Part shown: piece after piece, positions 26,736 through 35,073 of the stretch
Position numbering within the stretch: position 1 is the first letter of the stretch
Layout: every line of letters begins with the position of its first letter
Source of the DNA: UBA5109 sp038148755
GTDB taxonomy: Bacteria; Pseudomonadota; Gammaproteobacteria; Pseudomonadales; Pseudohongiellaceae
Assembly (NCBI GenBank): GCA_038148755.1
Contig: JAYQWA010000011.1
Span: forward strand, 8,635-72,634
Direction: 5' to 3'
DNA length: 64,000 bases
The notes under the pieces: generated by a model
Told to the model about the DNA's origin: nothing
The model's database searches: none
The model's input: the letters and a program-made list of their open reading frames with translations, nothing else
Translations under genes and position numbers: made by a program

Positions 26736-28102
26736 TACACTTTTTTAGCCTGTTCGGAGGCATTGCCGATATAGCTTTCCGGTCTCAGTGCTTTTAATTG
26801 AGTTTTGACAGCATCAGGTAACTCAAGTGTTTCAACAAACTCGCCTAATACTTCTGCATTAATTCGTTGTCCACGGGTCAAGGCTTTTAACTTTTCGTAA
26901 GGTTCCGGGATATCGTAACGGCGCATGACTGTCTGTATGGCCTCGGCAAGGACTTCCCAGCTGGCATCGAGGTCTGCCGCCATGGCATCGGCATCAATCA
27001 TCAGCTTGGAAATGCCTTTTAATGTCGCCTGATAAGCGATGGTGCCGTGCGCAAAACCAACACCAATATTGCGTAACACAGTGGAATCAGTTAGGTCACG
27101 TTGCCAGCGAGATATAGGCAATTTTTCTGAAAGGTGCTGCATAACGGCATTGGCAATCCCAAGATTGCCTTCAGAATTTTCAAAATCAATGGGATTGACC
27201 TTGTGCGGCATGGTGGAAGACCCGACTTCGCCAGCGATCATTCTCTGTTTGAAATAGCCCTGGGAAATATAACCCCAGACATCACGGTCAAAATCAATCA
27301 GGATGGTATTGAAACGACAGACCGCAGCAAATAATTCGGCAATATAATCATGCGGTTCAATCTGGGTGGTATAGGGGTTCCAGCTTAAACCAAGTTTTGT
27401 CACAAAATCTTCAGCATTGGCTTCCCAGTCAACTTCCGGATAAGCCACGATATGGGCGTTGTAATTGCCGACTGCGCCATTAATTTTCCCCAACAGCTGC
27501 ATTGCTTTAATCTGCTGAACCTGGCGCTCAAGTCTGGCAACGGTATTGGCAAATTCCTTACCGATGGTTGAGGGAGTTGCAGTCTGCCCGTGTGTTCTGG
27601 AGAGCAGGGGGATATCAGCATATGCATGGGCTTTCTCTTTTATGGCCTCGACGACCTGTTGTAATTCAGGTAACAGACAGTCAGCGCGGAAATCCTTCAG
27701 CATCAACGCATAAGACAGGTTGTTAATGTCTTCGGAGGTGCAGGCAAAATGTACGAATTCCATTGAAGCTTTGAGTTCCGTGTTCTCAGCCAGCCTTTCT
27801 TTGATGAAATACTCGACGGCTTTGACATCATGATTGGTGACGGCCTCTTTATCCTTGATATCCTGAGCATCAGCTTCGCTGAAATCCTTAATCAGTGCTT
27901 CAATAAAGGCATTAGCCGAGTCACTGAGTACAGGAACTTCACTGATTCCGGGATTTTCCGCCAATTGCTGTAGCCAACGTAGCTCCACAATCACCCTGTA
28001 ACGGATCAGGGCGTATTCGCTGAAATAGTCTTTTAGGGCTGTGGTTTTGTTGTTATAGCGGCCATCAATAGGGGAAATGGCATTTAGGCTTGTGAGAGGC
28101 AT
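26735..28102 (-). CDS. purB: Adenylosuccinate lyase
   Basis: Cleaves SAICAR and adenylosuccinate in purine synthesis. The fumarase-superfamily signature GSSTMPHKVNPIDFEN lies near residue 295, with THGQTATPSTIGKE carrying the catalytic His. 455 aa, the E. coli-like PurB type. It heads the purB-roxA-dusA-terB group. Normally hflD and mnmA lie directly upstream; here vapBC and an MFS transporter intervene. Confidence 0.97.
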   Translation of the reverse strand: MPLTSLNAISPIDGRYNNKTTALKDYFSEYALIRYRVIVELRWLQQLAENPGISEVPVLSDSANAFIEALIKDFSEADAQDIKDKEAVTNHDVKAVEYFIKERLAENTELKASMEFVHFACTSEDINNLSYALMLKDFRADCLLPELQQVVEAIKEKAHAYADIPLLSRTHGQTATPSTIGKEFANTVARLERQVQQIKAMQLLGKINGAVGNYNAHIVAYPEVDWEANAEDFVTKLGLSWNPYTTQIEPHDYIAELFAAVCRFNTILIDFDRDVWGYISQGYFKQRMIAGEVGSSTMPHKVNPIDFENSEGNLGIANAVMQHLSEKLPISRWQRDLTDSTVLRNIGVGFAHGTIAYQATLKGISKLMIDADAMAADLDASWEVLAEAIQTVMRRYDIPEPYEKLKALTRGQRINAEVLGEFVETLELPDAVKTQLKALRPESYIGNASEQAKKV

Positions 28103-28176
28103 ATGGGGCTTAAACCTGTCTGTTTCTAAAGCGGCATGATAACGTATTTATGCTTATAAATCAGTATTCAAGTTGG

Positions 28177-28211
28177 CATATGTTTGACATATGATTATTC
28201 AGGCGTATACT
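28177..28211 (+). promoter_or_regulatory. Promoter and probable VapB operator
   Basis: TTGACA (28184-28189), 16-base spacer, TATACT (28206-28211): a near-consensus sigma-70 promoter. CATATG occurs at 28177-28182 and 28188-28193, a palindrome pair spaced 5 bases that straddles the -35 box, as expected for toxin-antitoxin autorepression. Predicted start is near 28218. Confidence 0.75.
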
Positions 28212-28240
28212 GCTGGAAATTCACTTTTCTGGGCTATTTT

Positions 28241-28456
28241 ATGTCGATTACCGCTAAAATTTTCACTAACGGCCGCAATCAGGCGGTGCGTATTCCAAGG
28301 GAGCTGGAATTTAAGGGGGTGGATGCTGTCAATATCGAAAAAAGAGGAAATTCACTGCTTTTAAGTCCGGTGCGCAGTACCTGGAGCTCTTACCGGGAGG
28401 AAGCTGCAGCAGATGAAGATTTTATGCGCATACGGCCACGCTTGATTAAATCCTGA
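28241..28456 (+). CDS. vapB: VapB-family antitoxin (AbrB/SpoVT fold)
   Basis: 71 aa. The N-terminal swapped-hairpin DNA-binding domain is clear: ITAKIFTNGRNQAVRIPRELEF, then GVDAVNIEKRGNSLLLSPV. The C-terminal 25 residues (WSSYREEAAADEDFM) are the toxin-binding tail. The ATG at 28241 is chosen because an upstream TTG falls inside the promoter. It pairs with the PIN-domain gene 35 bases downstream. Autoregulation through the CATATG pair is inferred. Confidence 0.88.
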   Translation: MSITAKIFTNGRNQAVRIPRELEFKGVDAVNIEKRGNSLLLSPVRSTWSSYREEAAADEDFMRIRPRLIKS

Positions 28457-28491
28457 ACCCATTGATTTTACAGGCTTGTAGAGGCTTTTAG

Positions 28492-28926
28492 ATGTTAATT
28501 TTGCTGAGTCCTGATATATGCCGTCATATTATCCTGACACAGGATCAAACGGCGCTGGAGCTGTTGGAAAACTGGACTGCACGGGGTGATGAAATCCTGC
28601 TTTCTGCCATCACCTATGCTGAACTGGTGGCTGGCGCCTTACAGACCGCCGATAAAGAAAAGCATATGGCCTTGGTAGCCGCTTTTTGCGAAAGGCTAGA
28701 TGCAATCGTGCCCTGGGATGAAGCTGCAGTCGACAAATACACGGAAATTCAACTACAGGCCCTTGCAGAAGGCATCGTCACTAATATGAACAACGCCATG
28801 CTCGCTGCACATGCAATCAGTCTGGACGCCAGGCTTTTATGTATGAACAGTAAAAGCTTTGCTGCGATTGCAGGACTGGATTTACTCGAATTGGCTCAAA
28901 ATAGCGGGAAGAGTGAAGGGGATTAA
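28492..28926 (+). CDS. vapC: VapC-like PIN-domain protein with altered active site
   Basis: 144 aa. The PIN fold is recognisable by its order of elements: N-terminal strand LLSPDICRHIIL, AITYAELVAGA, NMNNAMLAAHAISL, LLCMNSKSFAAIAGLDLLEL. Usual VapC toxins carry four acidic residues for Mg-dependent RNA cleavage. Here the first Asp of the LDTNI box is Ser6, the Asp of the NDLLIAAHA box is Ala102, and the fourth position is Asn119; only Glu44 is retained clearly. It may be catalytically weak or dead. GAGG at 28481 precedes the ATG by 7 bases, so it is still set up for translation. Confidence 0.8.
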   Translation: MLILLSPDICRHIILTQDQTALELLENWTARGDEILLSAITYAELVAGALQTADKEKHMALVAAFCERLDAIVPWDEAAVDKYTEIQLQALAEGIVTNMNNAMLAAHAISLDARLLCMNSKSFAAIAGLDLLELAQNSGKSEGD

Positions 28927-28948
28927 TTAAGGACTGAAATTGAATGCG

Positions 28949-28978
28949 AAAAAAAGGGCAGCTGAGCTGCCCTTTTTT
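28949..28978. terminator. Bidirectional intrinsic terminator
   Basis: A7, then GGGCAGC-TGA-GCTGCCC, then T6. It is symmetrical, so it can stop transcription of vapBC from the left and the MFS gene from the right. The perfect 7-bp stem has a 3-base loop. Confidence 0.92.
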
Positions 28979-28993
28979 ATTCTAGATCGGGTT

Positions 28994-30286
28994 TTAGGCT
29001 ACGGGACCGCTTTCATCAATAGCGGGTGTAGCACTTGATACGACTTTCACGGGCGCTGTTTCTTTCAGGAAGAGAGAAACAACAAAACCGAAAACCATAC
29101 CGCCTAAGGCTACATATAAAGGTCCGACCAAGCCCATGGTTGGGACTACAAAAGAACCAACGATCGGGCCAAGACCGCCACCGAAAATCTCACCGATACC
29201 GACAACAACACCGATAGATGCTGCAACCAGACCGACAGGTGCTGATTCTGTAGCGATTGGTCCAGTGATCAGAGCGATATTACCGAAGCAGAAGAAAGAA
29301 GACAGGAACAGAGGAACAAACAGGGCTCCAACGCCACTGTCAACCTGCAGAAACCAGTACAGACATACGGCTGCTGCTGCGAATCCGATAATAGCAACGG
29401 GTTTGCGGCCTAATTTGTCTGAAACACCCGCCCAGCCAAACTGACCAAAGAAGCCGCCGAAACCTACTGCAGAGGTAACAACACCCATTTCTGCAAGGCT
29501 AAGACCGACAACATTTTCCAGATAAACAGGCATAAAGGCAGCAAGCGTAAACAAGCCACACATGGCACCTAAAAGGGCAATAGTTGCTATTACAACATTG
29601 TAGCTTTTAAGCGGTCCTGCATAGCTGGCGATTAATTGGCCAAGGCTGAGCTCATCAGTTTCTTCTGTAACACCCAGTGCTGCTGCACCCATGGTATCTT
29701 TAGGTTCTTTCAATACTTTCCACAGGAAGGCAAGAACAATAAAACCAGGGGCAGCGATCAGGATGAATACCATACGCCAGCTAAGTCCCATACCCAGAAG
29801 CTGAGTGGCAATAATTGGTGCCATACCCAAGCCCATCAGGGAGACCCCACATTGTTGCAGACCCTGATTAAGGCCGCGTCGGCTTGGTTTTGAAGCTACT
29901 GCGACAGCAGTAAAGGAAGTTGGCGTATAGGCACCTTCAGTCACACCTAATAAGGTTCTGATCAGAATGAAGAAAGTCATACCAGTAGCAAGACCAGTTA
30001 ATCCACCCATCAAGGAGAAAAGAATGACGGAAGTTAGAATAATTTTTCGATGTCCCCATCTATCAGCCAGACGACCAAAAACGATGGCAAATACGCCCCA
30101 GGCCATACCGGTCAAACCGGCGAGGTTACCAATAGCGCCAGGATCAAGGTTTAGGTCAGCGGCGACAGTGTTCCATAAAGCACCAATGACAAAACGATCC
30201 ATCCCGACAAGCGCAAAAGCAAGTGCAAGTAGAAGAACTACTTTCCACTCGTAATCTGTATCCCAGTTATTATTATTTTGTTGCAT
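28994..30286 (-). CDS. MFS transporter
   Basis: 430 aa with about 12 hydrophobic spans in two halves. The MFS loop 2-3 motif appears as GRLADRWGHRKI and the loop 8-9 copy as GVSDKLGRKP. The MDRFVIGALW start and TEGAYTPTSF segment resemble the anion:cation symporter and aromatic-acid carrier branches, but the substrate cannot be told. It is inserted between hflD and purB, has its own promoter-like sequence and ends at a bidirectional terminator, so it is an independent unit. Confidence 0.88.
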   Translation of the reverse strand: MQQNNNNWDTDYEWKVVLLLALAFALVGMDRFVIGALWNTVAADLNLDPGAIGNLAGLTGMAWGVFAIVFGRLADRWGHRKIILTSVILFSLMGGLTGLATGMTFFILIRTLLGVTEGAYTPTSFTAVAVASKPSRRGLNQGLQQCGVSLMGLGMAPIIATQLLGMGLSWRMVFILIAAPGFIVLAFLWKVLKEPKDTMGAAALGVTEETDELSLGQLIASYAGPLKSYNVVIATIALLGAMCGLFTLAAFMPVYLENVVGLSLAEMGVVTSAVGFGGFFGQFGWAGVSDKLGRKPVAIIGFAAAAVCLYWFLQVDSGVGALFVPLFLSSFFCFGNIALITGPIATESAPVGLVAASIGVVVGIGEIFGGGLGPIVGSFVVPTMGLVGPLYVALGGMVFGFVVSLFLKETAPVKVVSSATPAIDESGPVA

Positions 30287-30305
30287 TCGATATCCCCTTC
30301 ACAAT

Positions 30306-30351
30306 CTAGAAATGAAGCGTGGATAATAAACGCCATTGCTAGAAATGTCTA
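30306..30351 (-). promoter_or_regulatory. Promoter and direct repeats upstream of the MFS gene
   Basis: On the minus strand, TAGACA (30346-30351), 17-base spacer, TATTAT (30323-30328). The 9-base direct repeat CTAGAAATG occurs at 30306-30314 and 30339-30347, 33 bases apart (about three helical turns), one copy touching the -35 box and one between the -10 box and the gene. This looks like paired operator half-sites for an unknown regulator. Confidence 0.5.
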
Positions 30352-30400
30352 TGTTCTGTGGCTGTTGAGTTAAGCGGGAAAGGCAAACAAATATTACTTT

Positions 30401-31033
30401 TCAGGCTTTCTGTAAAAGCCATTGGATATCATGGGAGATTCTTCGGCGTTTAATCAGAAAATGCCAGCGTCGGCCACCCAGTTGATGAAAGAGTACTGCT
30501 GACCTGATACCGGCGAACAGGGTTGCCCGAATCGTGTTGGCAATATCAGCATTTTTTAAATATTGGGGCTTGCCGGAAACCTGAATACGAAAGGAAAGCG
30601 TACTGATGGTCTGCTGATAAAGACGGGCAAGTTGCTTGATAATGTCCGGGTTCTCCGCCAGTTGTTCTGTTGACATGTGTTCACTGTCACCAGCTTCGGC
30701 GATACCCGTAGAGATTTTATCCAACATGTCTTTTTGCTTGCTGAGTCTTGCTTCCAGATAAATCATGCCAATCAGATAGCGCATGAGTTCAGGGCTTTTT
30801 AAGGAATTCTCCTTGCTGATAAAGATTTCTTCCAGCACTTGTAGCCCAAGCCTTAGTTTACTGACAGAGCCATAGACTTCTTCGGTTGAGGCTGGATTGG
30901 TAATAAACAGGCTCTGGAGGCATGTGTTCAGCTTGCCCTGGGCTGCCAGGCCATGCTGAGCCAGCTGGTCAACTAAAAAAGCCGCCTGGGCAACACCGGC
31001 AAGCGCCAGGCTTTGTTGGGTTTGTCTGTTCAT
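30401..31033 (-). CDS. hflD: High frequency lysogenization protein HflD homolog
   Basis: 210 aa, all-helical peripheral membrane protein. The family start is seen as QSLALAGVAQAAFLVDQLAQHG, with the C-terminal IRATLFAGIRSAVLFHQLGGRRW motif. In E. coli HflD binds lambda CII; its role in cells without lambda is unclear. It follows mnmA by 8 bases, the conserved mnmA-hflD pair. Confidence 0.93.
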   Translation of the reverse strand: MNRQTQQSLALAGVAQAAFLVDQLAQHGLAAQGKLNTCLQSLFITNPASTEEVYGSVSKLRLGLQVLEEIFISKENSLKSPELMRYLIGMIYLEARLSKQKDMLDKISTGIAEAGDSEHMSTEQLAENPDIIKQLARLYQQTISTLSFRIQVSGKPQYLKNADIANTIRATLFAGIRSAVLFHQLGGRRWHFLIKRRRISHDIQWLLQKA

Positions 31034-31041
31034 GAAAGTTA

Positions 31042-32139
31042 TTAAACCATATGCGAGGATTCAATAACGCCACCGCCAAGGCAAATATCACCCTGGTAAA
31101 AGACAACAAACTGGCCGGGGGTGACACTGCGCTGCTGATCGTTAAAGTTAACTGTGTAAACAGTGCCGTCTTTGCTTAAGGTACAGGCCTGATCCTGCTG
31201 ACGGTAGCGGACTTTCGCCTGACAGTTCAATGGAAACTCTGGTTCAGTCTGGTTTACCCAGCTGATGTCAGTAGTTTTGAGCTGATTGGAAAAGAGCAGT
31301 GGGTGTTCATTACCTTGAACAACAAGCAATACATTTCTATCCAGGTCTTTGCTGGCAACATACCACGGAGCTTCCTGCTGGTTTTTCACACCGCCAATGC
31401 CAAGCCCCTGGCGTTGACCAAGCGTGTGATACATCAGGCCACTGTGCTGCCCCAGAACATTACCCTCAGTATCTTCGATATTGCCCGGTTGTCCAGGCAG
31501 ATAGGTTTCCAGAAAATCCTTGAAGCGACGTTCACCAATAAAACAGATACCTGTGCTATCTTTTTTATCATGGATCAGCAGTTCATGCTTTTCAGCCAAG
31601 GCGCGTACTGACGGCTTTTCAAGCTCACCGACAGGAAATAAGGTTTGTGCCAGTTGTTCCTCTTTGACAGCACAGAGGAAATAGCTTTGGTCTTTATTGT
31701 CATCCAGGCCTTTTAACAAAAAGGTCTGGCCGTTTTCTGTTAGCTTCCTGACATAATGGCCGGTGGCAATCAGATCAGCACCCAGCTGTTTGGCGTAATC
31801 CAGAAAAGCTTTGAACTTTATTTCCCGGTTACATAAGACATCGGGATTCGGTGTGCGGCCAGCTTTGTATTCCTGCAAAAAATGTTCGAAGACATTATCC
31901 CAGTATTCAGCGGCAAAATTGGCTTTATGTAATGTGATGCCGAGCTTGTCACAAACCGCCTGCGCGTCAGCCAGATCTTCTTTGGCAGTGCAGTATTCAG
32001 TGTCGTCATCTTCTTCCCAGTTTTTCATGAACAGGCCTTCAACCTGATAACCCTGTTCAAGCAGCAGGAGTGCGGCCACCGAAGAATCCACGCCACCGGA
32101 CATGCCAACAATCACTTTGCTGTCTCGTTTATTGTTCAT
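31042..32139 (-). CDS. mnmA: tRNA-specific 2-thiouridylase MnmA
   Basis: Adds sulfur to U34 of tRNA-Lys, -Glu and -Gln. The PP-loop GMSGGVDSS lies at residues 12-20; catalytic cysteines are Cys103 (NPDVLCNREIKF) and Cys199 (STGICFIGERRF). 365 aa. Its start overlaps the end of nudJ by 11 bases. nudJ-mnmA-hflD forms a compact minus-strand operon as in E. coli. Confidence 0.97.
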   Translation of the reverse strand: MNNKRDSKVIVGMSGGVDSSVAALLLLEQGYQVEGLFMKNWEEDDDTEYCTAKEDLADAQAVCDKLGITLHKANFAAEYWDNVFEHFLQEYKAGRTPNPDVLCNREIKFKAFLDYAKQLGADLIATGHYVRKLTENGQTFLLKGLDDNKDQSYFLCAVKEEQLAQTLFPVGELEKPSVRALAEKHELLIHDKKDSTGICFIGERRFKDFLETYLPGQPGNIEDTEGNVLGQHSGLMYHTLGQRQGLGIGGVKNQQEAPWYVASKDLDRNVLLVVQGNEHPLLFSNQLKTTDISWVNQTEPEFPLNCQAKVRYRQQDQACTLSKDGTVYTVNFNDQQRSVTPGQFVVFYQGDICLGGGVIESSHMV

Positions 32140-32578
32140 GATGGTAAATCAGTGAGAGTGGATAACGCTGACCGTCCAGATAATCCTGCAGGACTTTCCC
32201 GACGATAGGACTGCGTGCGCTAAAATCAGGAGCCAGTATTTCTTCTGCGGACAGCCAGTGCGCAGCAATTATTCCTTCATCAAGCCTTAGTTCAGGATGA
32301 TGTTTGAACGGCGAAGCAATAAAACAATGCCTGATATAGGTGATGTTGTTGACAGGACTGAGATACTGATAAGTCCCTAGAAAGGCATCCAGTGTCACCT
32401 CCCAGCCTGTTTCTTCCAGGGTTTCACGAATCGCTGCCGCGTAAAGAGTTTCGTTTTCATCCAGATGGCCGGCAGGCTGATTAAAAACCGTTTCGCCCTG
32501 GTCGACTTCTTCGACCATAAGAAAGCGACCATTCTGCTCTACAATGCAGGCGACTGTTGTGTGGGGATACCAATTCAT
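32129..32578 (-). CDS. nudJ: Nudix hydrolase, NudJ-like
   Basis: 149 aa. The Nudix box is complete: G-HLDEN-E-TLYAAAI-RETLEETGW (GX5EX7REUXEEXGU). NudJ of E. coli hydrolyses nucleoside and HMP pyrophosphates. Identification as NudJ rests on the start MNWYPHTTVACIVEQNGRFL and on its place before mnmA. Confidence 0.92.
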   Translation of the reverse strand: MNWYPHTTVACIVEQNGRFLMVEEVDQGETVFNQPAGHLDENETLYAAAIRETLEETGWEVTLDAFLGTYQYLSPVNNITYIRHCFIASPFKHHPELRLDEGIIAAHWLSAEEILAPDFSARSPIVGKVLQDYLDGQRYPLSLIYHHEQ

Positions 32579-32655
32579 AAGCGGGGCATGCTACCCGAAA
32601 TTGGGGGCTACATAAACGCCAAACTAATGCGATAATCGTTTCTTTTTAGCAGGTT

Positions 32656-33141
32656 ATGAAAAAAATGAATGAATTGACACATCTGGATTCTCAAGGGCGG
32701 GCGCAAATGGTTGATGTCGGGGACAAGGCGATCAGTCAGCGTGTAGCCACAGCAGAAGCTGTCATCACTATGCTGCCGGAAACTTTGGTCATGATAACCG
32801 AAGGCAAGCATAAAAAAGGGGATGTGTTTGCAGTCGCCCGTATAGCGGGTATACAGGCGGCAAAAAAATGCCCGGATTTAATTCCTTTATGCCATCCACT
32901 CATGCTGAGTTCGGTCAATGTTGATCTGGAAGCTGATGCAGCAAACAGTCAGGTATTGATCAAGGCGACCTGTAAACTTGCCGGGCAAACCGGGGTGGAA
33001 ATGGAAGCACTGACCGCCGCGTCTGTTGCCGCATTAACCATTTACGATATGTGCAAGGCGGTTGATAAAGGCATGACCATCTCACAAGTGAGATTGCTGG
33101 AAAAATCAGGTGGCAAATCCGGCGACTGGAGCAGGGAATAA
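32656..33141 (+). CDS. moaC: Cyclic pyranopterin monophosphate synthase MoaC
   Basis: Second half of the first step of molybdenum cofactor synthesis, with MoaA. 161 aa with conserved [43 protein letters not shown] and the [22 protein letters not shown]-like segment (here [13 protein letters not shown]). moaC, moaD and moaE are contiguous; moaA and moaB/mogA are not in the window. They supply cofactor to the hydroxylase locus at 39.6-43.8 kb. Confidence 0.96.
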   Translation: [161 protein letters not shown]

Positions 33142-33396
33142 ATGACGACCATTCACTATTTCGCCAGTATCCGTGAAAAACTCGGGTTGGCTTCTGAAGA
33201 GCTTGAGTTGCCTGTCCAGGTTGATACCGTCAGTGCACTGGTTGAGTTGCTTGTTGAGCAACATGGCAGTCAGTGGGAAGAAGTGTTGAACAGTGCTTCG
33301 GTACTGGTTGCGGTCAATCAGTCAGTAGCTAAATTTGCCAGTTCGGTAAAAGACGGCGATGAAATTGCGTTCTTTCCACCGGTAACAGGTGGTTAG
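33142..33396 (+). CDS. moaD: Molybdopterin synthase small subunit MoaD
   Basis: Ubiquitin-fold sulfur carrier, 84 aa. It ends in the required Gly-Gly (FFPPVTGG), where the thiocarboxylate forms. The ATG directly abuts the moaC stop, so translation is probably coupled. Confidence 0.95.
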   Translation: MTTIHYFASIREKLGLASEELELPVQVDTVSALVELLVEQHGSQWEEVLNSASVLVAVNQSVAKFASSVKDGDEIAFFPPVTGG

Positions 33397-33402
33397 GCTT
33401 AA

Positions 33403-33915
33403 TTGGAAAAACCAAAAGAGTTTACTTTGCGTTCACTGAAAATTTCCATCCAGCAAGAAGATTTCAGCATTGATGATGAATGTGCTGCCATGCGGGCTGG
33501 GCATCAGGATATCGGTGCGCTGGCTACTTTTACCGGCTTGGTTAGGGAGCAGGATGATGAAAAATCGCCGGGCGATAAAGTCACGTCCCTGTATCTTGAA
33601 CATTACCCGGGCATGACCGAGAAAAAACTGCAGGAAATTGCCGAGCAGGCAGACCAACGCTGGCCTCTGCTTGATGTGGTGATTATTCATCGCATTGGCG
33701 AATTGAAGCTGTCCGAACAAATCGTGTTTGTTGCGGTCAGCAGTATGCATCGTAAAGCGGCTTTCGCCGCCTGTGCCTTTATAATGGACTTTCTAAAAAC
33801 ACAAGCGCCGTTCTGGAAGAAAAGTAAAAGCAGAGAACATGAACACTGGGTCGAAGCCAAACAATCGGATAACAAAGCCGCTGAAAAGTGGGCAGATGGT
33901 AGAGATAAAAGTTAG
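33403..33915 (+). CDS. moaE: Molybdopterin synthase large subunit MoaE
   Basis: Transfers sulfur from MoaD to precursor Z. Conserved segments: IGALATFTGLVR, LEHYPGMTEKKL, VVIIHRIGELKLSEQIVFVAVSS and the active-site APFWKKSKSREHEHWVEAK. Up to 170 aa. No ATG lies in the right place: TTG at 33403 or TTG at 33427 (with AAGAG 6-10 bases upstream) are the candidates; the latter gives 162 aa, nearer to the E. coli length of 150. Confidence 0.94.
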   Translation: MEKPKEFTLRSLKISIQQEDFSIDDECAAMRAGHQDIGALATFTGLVREQDDEKSPGDKVTSLYLEHYPGMTEKKLQEIAEQADQRWPLLDVVIIHRIGELKLSEQIVFVAVSSMHRKAAFAACAFIMDFLKTQAPFWKKSKSREHEHWVEAKQSDNKAAEKWADGRDKS

Positions 33916-33945
33916 AATACGCGCTTTTTTCAAGGAAGCCCCAAC

Positions 33946-35044
33946 ATGCTCGAAGTAAACAGCTTATTCCAACAGATAAAAGACAACCTGGAACGTATTT
34001 CAGTGCTTCGGGGGTATCTTTGACTTCGAGCAGAAGCAGGAACGTTTAACCGAAGTCGAACTGGAACTGGGCGAGTCAGCGGTCTGGGACAAGCCTGAAT
34101 ATGCCCAGGAGCTGGGTAAGGAACGCGCCAGTCTTGAAACGGTTGTGCATACGATACTTGAACTGGAACAGGCTTACGCTGACATTGAAGGCATCATCGA
34201 ACTGGCCAGGGAAGAAAACGACCAGGAGCTGCTGGACGAAGCCCTGCTTGATCTGAACAAGGCCGAGGAAAAACTCGAAGAGCTGGAAAAACGCCGGATG
34301 TTTTCCGGCGAAATGGATGCCAACAATGCCTATCTGGATATACAGGCAGGTTCCGGCGGTACGGAAGCGCAGGACTGGGCAGAAATGATCATGCGCATGT
34401 ATCTGCGCTGGGGTGAGCAAAAGGGATTCAATACCGAACTGGTTGAGTCTACACCGGGAGAGGGCGCTGGTATCAAGGGCGCAACCTTGTATTTTGAAGG
34501 TGAATTTGCCTTTGGCTGGTTACGTACCGAGACCGGTGTGCATCGTCTGGTCAGGAAATCGCCTTTTGATTCGGGTAACCGCAGGCATACCTCATTCGCC
34601 TCGGTCTTTGTCTCGCCGGAAATCGATGATGATATTGATATCGACCTGGATATGAGCCAGGTCAGGGTGGATACTTATCGTTCCAGTGGTGCAGGTGGTC
34701 AGCATGTTAATACCACGGATTCAGCGGTGCGATTAACGCATGAGCCAACGGGTATTGTGGTGCAGTGTCAGAACCAGCGCTCACAACACAAGAATAAAGA
34801 GACGGCCATCAAACAATTAAAAGCCAAGCTCTATGAAATGGAAATGCTAAAGAAACGTGAAAGCCTGCAGGCGGTTGAAGACAATAAAGCCGACATAGGC
34901 TGGGGCAGTCAGATTCGTTCCTATGTACTCGACTCCTCACGCATAAAAGATTTACGCACTAACGTGGAAACCTCCAATACCGGTGCTGTTCTGGATGGCG
35001 ACCTTGATCAGTTTATGGAAGCCAGTCTGAAGATGGGTTTATAA
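33946..35044 (+). CDS. prfB: Peptide chain release factor 2, with programmed +1 frameshift
   Basis: Recognises UAA and UGA. The ATG at 33946 (AAGGAAG ribosome-binding site upstream) opens a 25-codon frame that ends at TGA 34021-34023. The rest is read after a +1 shift, joining 33946-34020 to 34022-35044 for 365 aa, exactly the E. coli length. RF2-type tripeptide SPF (KSPFDSGNRRH) and the catalytic GGQ (SSGAGGQHVNTTDSAVRL) are present. lysS follows by 29 bases, the usual pair. Confidence 0.97.
34009..34023 (+). promoter_or_regulatory. prfB autoregulatory frameshift site
   Basis: Internal Shine-Dalgarno-like CGGGGG (34009-34014), three bases, then CTT TGA (34018-34023) followed by C. The layout equals the E. 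coli RF2 site (AGGGGG TAT CTT TGA C). Low RF2 favours the shift at CTT, restoring RF2. Confidence 0.95.
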
Positions 35045-35073
35045 AAAATTCTTTAAAACATTGAGAAGTTAAG

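Noticed and set aside
32579..32655. Molybdenum-cofactor riboswitch before moaC
   Set aside because: The 77-base divergent gap is too short for the full moco motif and lacks its conserved segments.
33433..33750. Minus-strand ORF opposite moaE
   Set aside because: moaE is conserved and complete on the other strand; no ribosome-binding site or family for the antisense frame.
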